In this document: in pieces, positions 15,817-25,468 of the stretch | Layout of the letters: each line of letters starts with the position of its first letter | How positions within the stretch are numbered: position 1 is the stretch's first letter | Assembly (NCBI GenBank): GCA_031291715.1 | Contig: JARLIN010000382.1 | Location: forward strand, 1 to 33,155 | Direction of reading: 5' to 3' | DNA length: 33,155 bases | Source of the DNA: Rhodopila sp. | GTDB lineage: Bacteria > Pseudomonadota > Alphaproteobacteria > Acetobacterales > Acetobacteraceae | Translations under genes and position numbers: made by a program | Notes under the pieces: generated by a model | What the model saw: only the letters and a program-made list of their open reading frames with translations | What the model was told of the DNA's origin: nothing | Database searches by the model: none

Positions 15817-16823
15817 CAGGCCGGCACGGGGGCGTTCGGGTGCAACAGGCCCTGGTTACGCAAGTCGGACCACAGGCCGGCGGGGATCTTCATCGTGAAC
15901 AACGGCAGGTTCTCGTTGAACTCGGCGGCGTTGCGCGGGCCGGGGATGACGGCGGCCACAACCGGATGGGCCAGCGGGAACTGCAATGCCGCTGCCGGCA
16001 ATGGCACGTTATGCGCCTTGCACACCGCCTCCAGCTTCCGCACACGCGCAACGATCTCGGGCGGTGCGGTGTCGTAGTTCCAGGTGTCCCGGCCCGCCAG
16101 GATGCCGGAGTTCAACGGACCGCCGATCACCAGCGATGTGCCCCGCGCGACGCACATCGGGATCAGGTCGTCCAACGGCCCTTGCTCCAGCAGCGTATAG
16201 CGGCCGGCCAGCAGGAAGGCGTCCCAGTCGCCGAAACCTAAAGCCTCGATCAGCACTTCCTTTTCGTTCACGCCGATGCCGATGGCGCTGACCACGCCGG
16301 TGCGGCGGAGTTCATCCAGCGCCTTGTAGCCGCTGTCCCGCAGCACCTTCAGGTATTGCGCGTTGAGGTCCGGGCCATGCTGGTAGGCGCCGATGTCGTG
16401 CACATACAGGATGTCGATGCGCGCCAGGCCGAGGCGCTGGTAGCTGTCCTCCACCGACCGCATGATGCCGTCATAGGAATAGTCGTAGATCACCTTGAAC
16501 GGCATCGGCGACAGGCGGCCATCGGGGGATGGCGCGTTGTCGGTCTTGGGTCGCAGCAAGCGGCCAACCTTGGTGGACAGGACCCATTCGTCGCGATCCT
16601 TGTCCCGCAGCGCGTCACCGACCCGGTGTTCGGCGGCACCCACGCCGTAGAACGGTGCGGTATCCACGTAGCGGACGCCGGCATCCCAGGCCGCGGTCAC
16701 GATCGCCTCGCCTTCGCGCTGGGTGATCGGAATGCGGCTGCCGCCCATCGTGGCGGTGCCGAGGCCCAGAGTGGTAACCCGCAGCTTGGTGCGGCCAACC
16801 TGGCGCTTTTCCCATTGAGGCAT
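15816..16823 (-). CDS. Aldo/keto reductase
   Basis: A 335-residue NAD(P)-dependent oxidoreductase of the AKR superfamily, TIM-barrel fold, cytoplasmic. The catalytic tetrad is visible: D54 and Y59 (VDTAPFYGVGAAEHRVG), K85 (LSTKVGRLL) and H142 (YVHDIGAY). The opening GRTKLRVTTLGLGTATMGG and the overall arrangement are like D-threo-aldose/L-fucose dehydrogenase-type AKRs. The open frame extends to 16979, but ATG at 16823 is chosen because ACAGGAG lies 8 bases upstream and the conserved N-terminus begins there. It follows the OppF-like ATPase by about 32 bp and overlaps the next gene by 1 bp (TGATG), so it belongs to the same operon. Confidence 0.92.
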   Translation of the reverse strand: MPQWEKRQVGRTKLRVTTLGLGTATMGGSRIPITQREGEAIVTAAWDAGVRYVDTAPFYGVGAAEHRVGDALRDKDRDEWVLSTKVGRLLRPKTDNAPSPDGRLSPMPFKVIYDYSYDGIMRSVEDSYQRLGLARIDILYVHDIGAYQHGPDLNAQYLKVLRDSGYKALDELRRTGVVSAIGIGVNEKEVLIEALGFGDWDAFLLAGRYTLLEQGPLDDLIPMCVARGTSLVIGGPLNSGILAGRDTWNYDTAPPEIVARVRKLEAVCKAHNVPLPAAALQFPLAHPVVAAVIPGPRNAAEFNENLPLFTMKIPAGLWSDLRNQGLLHPNAPVPA

Positions 16824-16855
16824 ATGGACGCTCCTGTCGGTTGAGGACATCCAGC

Positions 16856-17865
<1,010 letters not shown>

Positions 17866-17869
<4 letters not shown>

Positions 17870-18867
17870 GCCGGCACCCTCGTGTAGAGGTGACAGGCGG
17901 TGGCGTGATTTTCGCCGATCACGATCTCCTGGGGCACGGATGTTTCGCAGACAGACATGCGGTCGGGACAGCGGGGATGAAACGGGCAGCCGCCGGGCCG
18001 GGCGAATGGATGCGGGATCGACCCGGTGATCGTCGCCAGCCGCGAGCGGGGTTCGGCCAAGACGCTCGGGATCGAGCGCAGCAGCGACTTCGTGTAGGGG
18101 TGCCGCGGGGCGTGGAAGATGGCATCGACCGGGCCTTTCTCCACCTCTTTGCCGAGGTACATCACCACCACGTCGTCGGCCATTTCGGCGATCACGCCCA
18201 TGTCGTGCGTGATCAGCATCACCGCCAGGTCGCGCTCTTGCTGCAACCGCCGGATCAGTTCGAGGATCTGCGCCTGTGTGGTGACATCCAGCGCGGTCGT
18301 CGGCTCATCCGCGATCAGCACGCGCGGTTCCGCCGCCAGGGCCATGGCGATCATGACGCGCTGGCGCAACCCGCCCGAGAGTTCGAACGAATAGGAATCG
18401 ATGCGCTGAGAAGGTCGCGGAATCCCCACCATCGCCAACAATTCGACGGCGCGCGCTCGGGCGGCCGGCTTGGTCAGGCGGGAGTGCAGGCGGATCGCCT
18501 CGATCAATTGATTGCCGATGGTATGAAAGGCGGATAGCGAACTCATCGGCTCCTGGAAGACCAGCCCGATATTGCCGCCACGGATGCCGCGCATTTCCAC
18601 CCCATCGGTCGGCAACGTCACCAGATCGACGACCGAGCCGTTCTTCCGCCGCAACAGGATCTCCCCGCTGACGATGCGGCCGGGCCTTTCAACGATGCGC
18701 AGGATCGATTTCGCCGTGACGCTCTTGCCGCAGCCGGATTCCCCGACGATGCCCAGGGTGCGCCCGCTGTGCAGGTCGAACGACGTGCCATCGACAGCAC
18801 GCACCACGCCCTCATCGGCGAAGAAATGCGTGTGCAGGTTGCGAACGCTCAGGATTGGATCAGCCAT
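17866..18867 (-). CDS. Peptide/oligopeptide ABC transporter ATP-binding protein (DppD/OppD type)
   Basis: A 333-residue ATPase subunit. Walker A is GESGCGKSV (about 42-50), the Q-loop [14 protein letters not shown], the signature [16 protein letters not shown], Walker [13 protein letters not shown] and the switch [16 protein letters not shown]. The C-terminal extension [14 protein letters not shown] and [14 protein letters not shown] marks the oligopeptide branch. ATG at 18867 is preferred to 18894; it overlaps the last codons and stop of the upstream permease by 8 bp (ATGGCTGA), a common arrangement for coupling. The downstream ATPase begins inside its stop codon. Confidence 0.94.
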
Positions 18868-19969
18868 AGGGGTCCGCCGCGTCACGCAGGCCATCGCCGA
18901 GGAAGTTGAAAGCCAGGATCACCACGATGACCGGCACCGCGACCACCAGCAGCCAGGGCGCCAGGCCGAGCGTCTGGAGGTTTTGGGCGTCCTGCAGCAG
19001 CACACCCCAGGAGATCGCGGGCGGGCGCAGCCCGAGGCCGAGGAACGACAGCGTCGTTTCGCTGATGATCATCGCCGGCAGCGCCAGGCTGACCGCGGCG
19101 ATGATGTGCGACAGGAAGCTGGGGACCATGTGCTTGAAGATGATCCGCATGCGGGACGCGCCGGCCAGTTCGGCGGCGGTGATGAAATCTTCCTCCCGCA
19201 GGGCCAGGAAGCGGCCACGCACGACGCGCGCCAGCTCGGTCCAGCCGATCAGGCTGATGATCAGCGTGATGGCGAAATACACCTGTTGCGGCGTCCAGCT
19301 TGACGGCACCGCGGCGGCCAGCCCCATCCATAGCGGGATTGTCGGGATCGAGCGCAGGATCTCGATCACCCGCTGGATCACGACATCAACCCAGCCGCCA
19401 TACAGCCCGGACATGCCGCCCAGCAGGACGCCCAGCACAAGGGACATCACCACCCCCACCAACCCGATCGTCAGCGATGTGCGTGTCGCCAAAATCAGGC
19501 GGGAGCACACGTCACGTCCAAGCTGGTCTGTGCCGAGCAGGAAAAGGGCGTCCTGGGGGCGGCCGTTTGAGACCCCCAACAGGTGGATGTCCGTTGGGAA
19601 CAGCCCGAACAGGCGATATTCGTAGCCGTGGCCGAACAGGACCAGATCGCGCGTTTCCCCTGGGTCCGGTGCGTAGGTCAGCTTGAACGTGCGCGGATCG
19701 CGCTTGCCTTTCAGCGCATTGACCGTGGGATGGAAATGCCCGTCCGCATCGAACCAGCGGATCGGCTGCGGCGGGATGTAGCTGCGGGCGGCCTGAGTGT
19801 CGAACGGCTCGGTATAGGCGATCGTATCGGCGAAGATCGCGACGGCGTAGAATGCCAGCACGACAAACGCGCTGACCAGGGCCAGCTTGTGCTTGCGGAA
19901 GCGCCACCAGATCAACTGCCGCTGGGTGGCGACGGCGACCCGGTTCTCGGCCGCGGTGGTGACGCTCAT
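18860..19969 (-). CDS. ABC transporter permease (DppC/OppC type)
   Basis: A 369-residue inner-membrane permease with an N-terminal anchor (LALVSAFVVLAFYAVAIFAD) and a C-terminal binding-protein-dependent transport domain. The EAA coupling motif is seen as EEDFITAAELAGASRMRIIFKH, followed by the conserved ETTLSFLGLGLRPP and PAISWGVLLQDAQ. A periplasmic insert of about 110 residues after the first membrane span (IRWFDADGHFHPTVN region) makes it longer than E. coli DppC and is typical of the larger OppC/YejE-like forms. ATG at 19969 overlaps the stop of the upstream permease (ATGA); the longer frame to 20005 would overlap more and lacks support. Confidence 0.93.
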   Translation of the reverse strand: MSVTTAAENRVAVATQRQLIWWRFRKHKLALVSAFVVLAFYAVAIFADTIAYTEPFDTQAARSYIPPQPIRWFDADGHFHPTVNALKGKRDPRTFKLTYAPDPGETRDLVLFGHGYEYRLFGLFPTDIHLLGVSNGRPQDALFLLGTDQLGRDVCSRLILATRTSLTIGLVGVVMSLVLGVLLGGMSGLYGGWVDVVIQRVIEILRSIPTIPLWMGLAAAVPSSWTPQQVYFAITLIISLIGWTELARVVRGRFLALREEDFITAAELAGASRMRIIFKHMVPSFLSHIIAAVSLALPAMIISETTLSFLGLGLRPPAISWGVLLQDAQNLQTLGLAPWLLVVAVPVIVVILAFNFLGDGLRDAADPYG

Positions 19970-20958
19970 TTCAACTGGCCGAGCCGGATGCGTGGATCGA
20001 TCCACATCAGCAGAAGATCGGACAGCAGGGTGCCGAATACCGTCAGGACGCCGAGCATCAGGATGATCGTCGATCCCAGCAGCATGACCTGGGAGATTAG
20101 CGAGTGCAGCAGCAACGGCCCAACGGTCGGCAGGCTCAGCACCACCGAAATGATCACGCTGCCTGACACGGTATAGGGAAGCAGGTAGCCGATGGTGGAG
20201 GCGAACGGATTCAGCGCCGCGCGCACTGGATATTTCAGGATCACCCGCCGTTCCGCCAATCCGCGCGCGCGGGCGGTCACGACGTAGGGCCGGCGCAGTT
20301 CATCCAGCAGGTTCGCGCGCATGATGCGCACCAACTGCGCGGTGCCGGCCAGCGCCAGGATCAGCATCGGCACGGGCAGGTGTTGCGCGAGGTCCCAGAC
20401 CTTCGCCCAGGACCACGGTGCTAGTTGAAAATCGGAGGAGAACAGCCCGCCCACGCTCACGTTGAACACCCGCAGGCCGACATACATGACGATCAGCGCC
20501 AGGAGGAAATTCGGCACGGCCAGGCCGACGAAGCCGATGAAAGTGAAGATGTAATCGCCGATCGAATACTGCCGCACCGCGGAGTAGATGCCGATCGGCA
20601 GCGCCAGCCCCCAGGTGACGATGATTGCGCCGATCGACAGCAGGATGGTCAGCCAGAGGCGGTCGCCGATAACCTCCGTGACCGGCCGGCCGTATTCGAA
20701 GGACTGGCCGAATTCACCGTGTACGATGTGGCTCAGCCATTTGTAATACTGCACCCAGAGCGACTGATCCAAGCCGTAGGCGTGGCGCAGCGCGTCGGCC
20801 TCGGCCGCCGAGATGGCGGTGCCCATGGCCGAAGCCTGCGCCACATAGGCGTCCACGAAGTCGCCGGGCGGCAACTGCAGGATGATGAAGGTAACGACGG
20901 TGATCGCCCATACGGTGATCACCGCCAGCCCCAGCCGCCGCAGGAGATAGGGCAGCAT
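19966..20958 (-). CDS. ABC transporter permease (DppB/OppB type)
   Basis: A 330-residue permease beginning MLPYLLRRLGLAVITVWAIT, the characteristic N-terminus of the DppB/OppB family. The LGLDQSLWVQYYKW-type motif appears as YGLDQSLWVQYYKWLSHIVH, and GEFGQSFEYGRPVTEVI follows. The EAA loop is RRPYVVTARARGLAERRVILKYPVRAALNPF. About six membrane segments are apparent. The start codon overlaps the stop of the binding protein gene (TGATG), and its own stop overlaps the next permease (ATGA). Confidence 0.94.
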   Translation of the reverse strand: MLPYLLRRLGLAVITVWAITVVTFIILQLPPGDFVDAYVAQASAMGTAISAAEADALRHAYGLDQSLWVQYYKWLSHIVHGEFGQSFEYGRPVTEVIGDRLWLTILLSIGAIIVTWGLALPIGIYSAVRQYSIGDYIFTFIGFVGLAVPNFLLALIVMYVGLRVFNVSVGGLFSSDFQLAPWSWAKVWDLAQHLPVPMLILALAGTAQLVRIMRANLLDELRRPYVVTARARGLAERRVILKYPVRAALNPFASTIGYLLPYTVSGSVIISVVLSLPTVGPLLLHSLISQVMLLGSTIILMLGVLTVFGTLLSDLLLMWIDPRIRLGQLK

Positions 20959-22997
20959 CAGCTTTTATAGTACCAGGTTTCGGCATGGGAATTGCCGGGC
21001 GTGCGGCAATGCTGCGCGTTGCAGACCCGCGCCGCGATGTTGCCGAGCCTGTTGCTGACCAGCCGCACACCCAGTCCCGCCGGCGACTGACCGACCGTGC
21101 CGATGCCGTATTGCTGATCGACCAGGATTTTCCAGATCTCCTGCGCGTTCTTGTTGCGCCCCTCGGTCTTCAGGCTGGCGGCTTCGCTGAACAGGTCCCA
21201 GATTCGCAGGATGTTCGGGTCATCCGGCTTGGTGCCCTGTGTGCCGCCGGAGGCGTAGTACTGCGCGTATTCCGGGCCCATATACGCCTCGGTCGGATCG
21301 ACCGGGATGGCGTGGCGAGGGAACAGATACAAAAGCTCTGTCCCGCCATTATTCCAGGCATAAATGTGTGATTCGTTGTTACGCACCCGGGTGGTCGCCA
21401 GATTGCGTTCCAGTTCCAGCACATCGCCCTGGATGCCGATCTTCTGCCACTGGTCGGCGACCATTTCCGACAGCTTCGGAAAGGGCAGGAACGCCTGGAT
21501 GGCGATGATCTGGATGCGCAGGCGCTCACCGTTGTCGGTCCGCACGCGGAACCCGGCGCTGTCCTTCTTCGCCAGCCCGATCTTGTCGAGCATCGCATTG
21601 GCCTGCTTGATGTCCAGCACAGACCATTTCTTGCGCCACTCCGGGCCGGGGTTCTGCGGCATGGACTCGCCCGGCACGACCGAGCCAGGCGTGCCGACGC
21701 CGAGCCAGAACGTCTCGTTCAACTGGTCCCGGTCGATACCAAGCGACAGTGCCCGGCGGAAATCGGCGTTGGTCAGCCATTTCCGGATTTCCGGATCGGC
21801 CTTGTAGCTCTGGTTGATCTGCAAGACGAAGTCGGTACCTGCGACACCCAGGTCCAGATGGACCGTGTAGTTGCCCTTCGACTGGTTATCCAGGATGACC
21901 GGCAGCTTGCTGATGTCGATATGGCGTTCCTGTTCGTCGTACTCGCCGGCCATGGCGCGCAGGTTGATGACCTCCAGGTTTTCCCCAAGCGTCAACTGCA
22001 CCTTGTCCAGATAGGGAAGCTGGTTCCCGGCGGTATCGACGGCGTAATAGTACGGATTGCGCTCCAGCAGCCAGATCGGGTTGTTGATCGACTGCACCGT
22101 CTTCCATGGCCCTAGCGTCGGCACTTCCGTATTCAGCGACCAGTCTTTCTTGAAGTGCAGCATCTGCACCCAGTTTTCGAAACCCTCCTGTTTGGCGCGG
22201 GCGTTCACCGCCTCCAGCGACGAGTATTTCGGCAGGAACTGCTTCAGGTAATGGCCGGGCGCGTAGGCGCCGAAACTGAACTTCTGCGACTGCCGCACGG
22301 ACTGGCCACCACCGATCAGGGTGTCGCCGGCCATCATTTCCTCGAACAGGTAGTAGGGCACGTCGAATTCGAAGCGGACGGTGACCTCATCGAGCTTGAC
22401 GATCCGGCCCGGCTTGCCCTTCGGCTGCATGTCGGGGATCGGGGTCGGAACGATTTCCTTGTTGCTGTAGATATCCTGGAACCAGAAAATGAAGTCGTCG
22501 GCGGTGAACGGTGCGCCGTCGGACCATTTCATGCCCTTGCGCAGGTGCATCGTGTAGGTCTTGCCATCGTCGCTGAGTTCATACGACTTGGCAACGGACG
22601 GGACGATCTTGCCGCCGTCGGCACTCCAGAAGAAACACTTGTCGGAGGCGTTGATGCGGTTGCCGTTCTCCACGTCGCCCGGCCCGGTGAAGGCACGACG
22701 CCAGGTGCCGCCGTATTTGCCGATTTCATTCAGCGGCTGCCACACCATCGGCTCGGCGGGGATGCGTTCGGCCACGGGCGGCAGTTTGCCGGCCTTGACC
22801 CGTTCGGCCAGCATCGGTGCTTCCTGGAAGGTCTTCGGCCATTTCGTCGGGTCGGTGATCATGGTGGGGCCTTGCAGTTCCCCCACCAGGCCGGAGGCGG
22901 CCAGATCGGCGGCGCGCGCGGCTTCCGTCAACAGCGCCATGGCCGCCGGGCTGGCGGCGAGCGCGGATAGCAGGCCGCGGCGTGACAGATTGGGCAT
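20958..22997 (-). CDS. Extracellular solute-binding protein family 5, Tat-type signal
   Basis: A 679-residue periplasmic binding protein, first gene of the operon. The N-terminus MPNLSRRGLLSALAASPAAM has a twin-arginine motif (SRRGLL) and a hydrophobic stretch ending in ARAADL, so export through Tat is likely. Family-5 signatures include the region LSDDGKTYTMHLRKGMKWSDG and the following APFTADDFIFWFQDI, and the late NADFRRALSLGIDRDQLNE. At about 75 kDa it belongs to the large subgroup of SBP_bac_5 proteins used for peptides, opines or glycosidic compounds. The start ATG at 22997 is supported by CGGAGGATCAC upstream. It is divergent from an enoyl-CoA hydratase gene across 127 bp containing a small palindrome. 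Confidence 0.94.
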   Translation of the reverse strand: MPNLSRRGLLSALAASPAAMALLTEAARAADLAASGLVGELQGPTMITDPTKWPKTFQEAPMLAERVKAGKLPPVAERIPAEPMVWQPLNEIGKYGGTWRRAFTGPGDVENGNRINASDKCFFWSADGGKIVPSVAKSYELSDDGKTYTMHLRKGMKWSDGAPFTADDFIFWFQDIYSNKEIVPTPIPDMQPKGKPGRIVKLDEVTVRFEFDVPYYLFEEMMAGDTLIGGGQSVRQSQKFSFGAYAPGHYLKQFLPKYSSLEAVNARAKQEGFENWVQMLHFKKDWSLNTEVPTLGPWKTVQSINNPIWLLERNPYYYAVDTAGNQLPYLDKVQLTLGENLEVINLRAMAGEYDEQERHIDISKLPVILDNQSKGNYTVHLDLGVAGTDFVLQINQSYKADPEIRKWLTNADFRRALSLGIDRDQLNETFWLGVGTPGSVVPGESMPQNPGPEWRKKWSVLDIKQANAMLDKIGLAKKDSAGFRVRTDNGERLRIQIIAIQAFLPFPKLSEMVADQWQKIGIQGDVLELERNLATTRVRNNESHIYAWNNGGTELLYLFPRHAIPVDPTEAYMGPEYAQYYASGGTQGTKPDDPNILRIWDLFSEAASLKTEGRNKNAQEIWKILVDQQYGIGTVGQSPAGLGVRLVSNRLGNIAARVCNAQHCRTPGNSHAETWYYKS

Positions 22998-23043
22998 GGG
23001 CGTGATCCTCCGTTATTTATTTGAGCGGAGCCTACACGCAGAA

Positions 23044-23057
23044 TGGTTGCGTAACCA
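23044..23057. promoter_or_regulatory. Candidate operator palindrome in divergent intergenic region
   Basis: TGGTTGCGTAACCA has 5-bp arms TGGTT/AACCA around GCGT and sits midway between the divergent ABC operon and enoyl-CoA hydratase gene. Palindromes with TGGT..ACCA arms are used by GntR-type regulators, but no regulator gene is in the window. A TGGTTGC half site also occurs at 26810-26816 in the next divergent promoter region, where GTTGC and GCAAC arms flank 8 bp. Confidence 0.3.
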
Positions 23058-23124
23058 AGGGGGGCAAACGCCCGGCCATGACACGGGCGGCACGCTCTGC
23101 CACCATGCCAGCGGGAGGCATATC

Positions 23125-23892
23125 ATGACCTATGAACATATCCTGCTCGACCGCGAAGACGGCGTCGGCATCATCACGCTCAATCGGCCCGACGTGCTGA
23201 ATGCCATGAACCGGAAACTGTCGGCCGAACTGGCGGACGCGGTGAAGGTACTGGACGCCGATGACGGCATCGGCTGCATCGTGATCACCGGCGCGGGGGA
23301 CCGGGCGTTTTCCGCCGGCGGGGACATCCATGAGCAGCGGGAAGATGATCGGCGCTATACGCCGGAACAACTCGACGCGATGAGCAACCCCCGGCGGAGC
23401 TTTGAGATCAGCGCGTGCCGCAAGCCGACGATCGGGATGATGAACGGGCTGGCCTATGGCGGGGCGGCGGTGCTGTCTTCGTCGCTGGATATGCGGGTGG
23501 GGTGCGAGGGCACCAAGTTCCGGTTCCTGGCCGCGGCGTACGGGCGGATCAACAGCACCTGGACACTCCCCAATCAGGTGGGCTGGCCGGTAGCGAAGGA
23601 GCTGCTGTTCAGTGCGCGCGTGGTGGAGGCGGAGGAGGCGTACCGGATCGGGCTGCTGAACCATCTGGTGCCGCGCGCCGAATTGCGGGCGAAGACGATG
23701 TGGCTGGCGAAGATGATCGCGGCGAACCATCGCGGGGCAGTGATGGGGGTGAAGGCGTTGCTGCTGCGGCAGATGGGGCAGGGGCTGGAGGCGCAGTGGG
23801 CGGAGGAGAAGGATTACACCACGCACGTGATGCGGGGGGCGAAGGCGGAAGACGCGTTTCCGGAGTTTATCGCGCGGAAGGGGCGCGGGTAG
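23125..23892 (+). CDS. Enoyl-CoA hydratase/isomerase family protein
   Basis: A 255-residue crotonase-fold enzyme. The opening GVGIITLNRPDVLNAMNRKL, the oxyanion-hole segment VITGAGDRAFSAGGDIHEQ and the second segment KPTIGMMNGLAYGGAAVLSSSLDMRV are classical. The usual catalytic Glu pair is not obvious: at the first position the region reads LAYGGAAVLSSSLDMR, and at the second GRINSTWTLPNQVGWP, so the chemistry may be isomerase or thioesterase-like rather than hydratase. The start ATG at 23125 is supported by GCGGGAGGCATATC. The open frame continues far upstream but without coding character. A hairpin follows the stop. Confidence 0.9.
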   Translation: MTYEHILLDREDGVGIITLNRPDVLNAMNRKLSAELADAVKVLDADDGIGCIVITGAGDRAFSAGGDIHEQREDDRRYTPEQLDAMSNPRRSFEISACRKPTIGMMNGLAYGGAAVLSSSLDMRVGCEGTKFRFLAAAYGRINSTWTLPNQVGWPVAKELLFSARVVEAEEAYRIGLLNHLVPRAELRAKTMWLAKMIAANHRGAVMGVKALLLRQMGQGLEAQWAEEKDYTTHVMRGAKAEDAFPEFIARKGRG

Positions 23893-23903
23893 CGCCGCAG
23901 CCG

Positions 23904-23922
23904 GCGCGGCTTTCGGCCGCGC
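23904..23922 (+). terminator. Hairpin after the enoyl-CoA hydratase gene
   Basis: GCGCGGC (23904-23910), loop TTTCG, GCCGCGC (23916-23922): a perfect 7-bp GC stem 11 bp after the stop codon. No T tract follows, so it is a weak or Rho-assisted terminator candidate. Confidence 0.4.
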
Positions 23923-23985
23923 ATCCCTGACCGATCCCGCCAGCATTCACGCACTAATTTGTGTCAATGCAGGCGCAAAATAATC

Positions 23986-24014
23986 TTTACATGGCAAACA
24001 CAGCCAGTTGTATT
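23986..24014 (+). promoter_or_regulatory. Candidate sigma-70 promoter of the serine protease gene
   Basis: TTTACA (23986-23991), a 17-bp spacer, and TGTATT (24009-24014), in a locally AT-rich stretch. It lies about 80 bp upstream of the preferred protease start at 24093 and inside the longer open frame, which argues that translation begins at 24093. Confidence 0.4.
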
Positions 24015-24092
24015 GGCGAAACGCGAAGCCCCGAACATGACAGGGGTAATGAGACGCACCAATTCGGTTTTGGGCTTAAAGGAAGAACCGAG

Positions 24093-25322
24093 ATGTCGTC
24101 CAACCCGGACGTATATCCTTACGATACGATCGCGTATATCACCGATACAATCGGGGGGCAGACCTGGCAGGGTTCGGGCGTGCTCATCTCGCCGGACGAG
24201 GTTCTGACGGCGTCACACGTCGTTTACAGCTCCACCTACGGGCCCGCGTCGAACATTTCGGTCAGCTTTGGCTACAGCAGCGGGACGGTGGGGATCGGAT
24301 CAGCGTCGGCGGTTTCCGTCCACTACAACACCATCCAGGATCCGGGGGACATCATCACCGCGGCGCAGTCGCAAATCGATTACGCGGTGATTCACTTGTC
24401 CCAACCGTTCACCGGCATCGGCACGATGGGACTGGAAGCGAACTTTCCAGGTGGTCCGGTCGATGTATCGGGTTACCCGGCCGCTTCCGGCGGCCAGTTG
24501 GATATCAGCCAGCAATATGTCACGTTGCAGTTGGCTTATACTCTGTTTGACGGGTCCTCCATTGGACCGGGATCGAGCGGTGGCCCGGTCTGGATCACCG
24601 GAAGCAACGGCCAACCTTACGTTGTGGGACTTGTCTCCAGCGCGGCGGGTGGTGTCGGAAGCGTCGGATTTTTCACCGCGATCACCACGTCCGCGTTCAA
24701 CCAGATCGAAGCCTGGGTCGCACAGGACGACGCCCCGAGCAGTAGCGGCAACAACAATACTCCGCTGGCTGTCGTTGATACGTCCACCGGGCAGGCGCTG
24801 ACGCCGGTGACGACCCCCTATACCGGTCCGGTGAGTGGGCTGCTCAATCAGTACATCAGCATCACGAGCGACAGCCTTAATATCACCGCAACGACCCCCG
24901 GCTGGTTTATCCACAGCGGCAGCGGCGAAGATGCGATCGCGGTCAGCAGCGGCACCAATGTGCTGGATGGCGGTACAGGCTCCAACTTCCTGACCGGCGG
25001 CAGTGGCGCGGATACTTTCTTCCTGGATGACCGCCAGGCGACGGCGGATGTGTGGGACACGATCAACAACTTCCATGCCGGGGATGCTGCCACGCTTTGG
25101 GGCGTCACGCAGGCCGGGTTCAATATGTCATGGGCGAATAATCAAGGTGCGACCGGGTATCTCGGGCTGACGCTGCATGTTTCGGCCGCGGGCGCTCCGA
25201 ACGCCGCGCTGACCCTGGTCGGCTTCAGCCAGGCGGACCTGCAAAACGGCCGGTTGTCGGTCAGCTTCGGAACCGATGCCGCGAGCGGTAGCCCATATAT
25301 GTATGTGACCGAGAACAGGTGA
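24093..25322 (+). CDS. Trypsin-like serine protease with RTX-like C-terminal module
   Basis: A 409-residue protein from the preferred start. The N-terminal half is a V8/trypsin-like protease: GSGVLISPDEVLTASHVV gives H42, QIDYAVIHL gives D96, and GPGSSGGPVW gives S162. The C-terminal half contains NVLDGGTGSNFLTGGSGADT (about residues 289-308), two Gly-rich calcium-binding nonapeptide-like turns, followed by a conserved-looking module (TINNFHAGDAATLWGVT; LTLVGFSQADLQNGRLSVSF) that I associate with secreted proteins of this bacterial group. No Sec signal is present, consistent with type I secretion through a C-terminal signal. The start at 24093 is chosen because AAAGGAAG precedes it; the frame is open to 23961, but a promoter-like sequence lies there. 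A weak hairpin follows the stop. Confidence 0.87.
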   Translation: MSSNPDVYPYDTIAYITDTIGGQTWQGSGVLISPDEVLTASHVVYSSTYGPASNISVSFGYSSGTVGIGSASAVSVHYNTIQDPGDIITAAQSQIDYAVIHLSQPFTGIGTMGLEANFPGGPVDVSGYPAASGGQLDISQQYVTLQLAYTLFDGSSIGPGSSGGPVWITGSNGQPYVVGLVSSAAGGVGSVGFFTAITTSAFNQIEAWVAQDDAPSSSGNNNTPLAVVDTSTGQALTPVTTPYTGPVSGLLNQYISITSDSLNITATTPGWFIHSGSGEDAIAVSSGTNVLDGGTGSNFLTGGSGADTFFLDDRQATADVWDTINNFHAGDAATLWGVTQAGFNMSWANNQGATGYLGLTLHVSAAGAPNAALTLVGFSQADLQNGRLSVSFGTDAASGSPYMYVTENR

Positions 25323-25340
25323 AGGCAGGAAAAGGCGGCA

Positions 25341-25358
25341 TGCCGGGACAGACCGGCA
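25341..25358 (+). terminator. Small hairpin after the protease gene
   Basis: TGCCGG, loop GACAGA, CCGGCA: a perfect 6-bp stem 18 bp after the stop. No T tract. Weak candidate only. Confidence 0.3.
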
Positions 25359-25468
25359 CGTCAAATCTGGCAAAATCGTGAAGCCATCTTCGCTTGCCAC
25401 CCGGAACATTCGATAGAACATACGCCTGACTGCCGTCCCGCATCGGCCAATAGCAGGAGACCGTTCGG

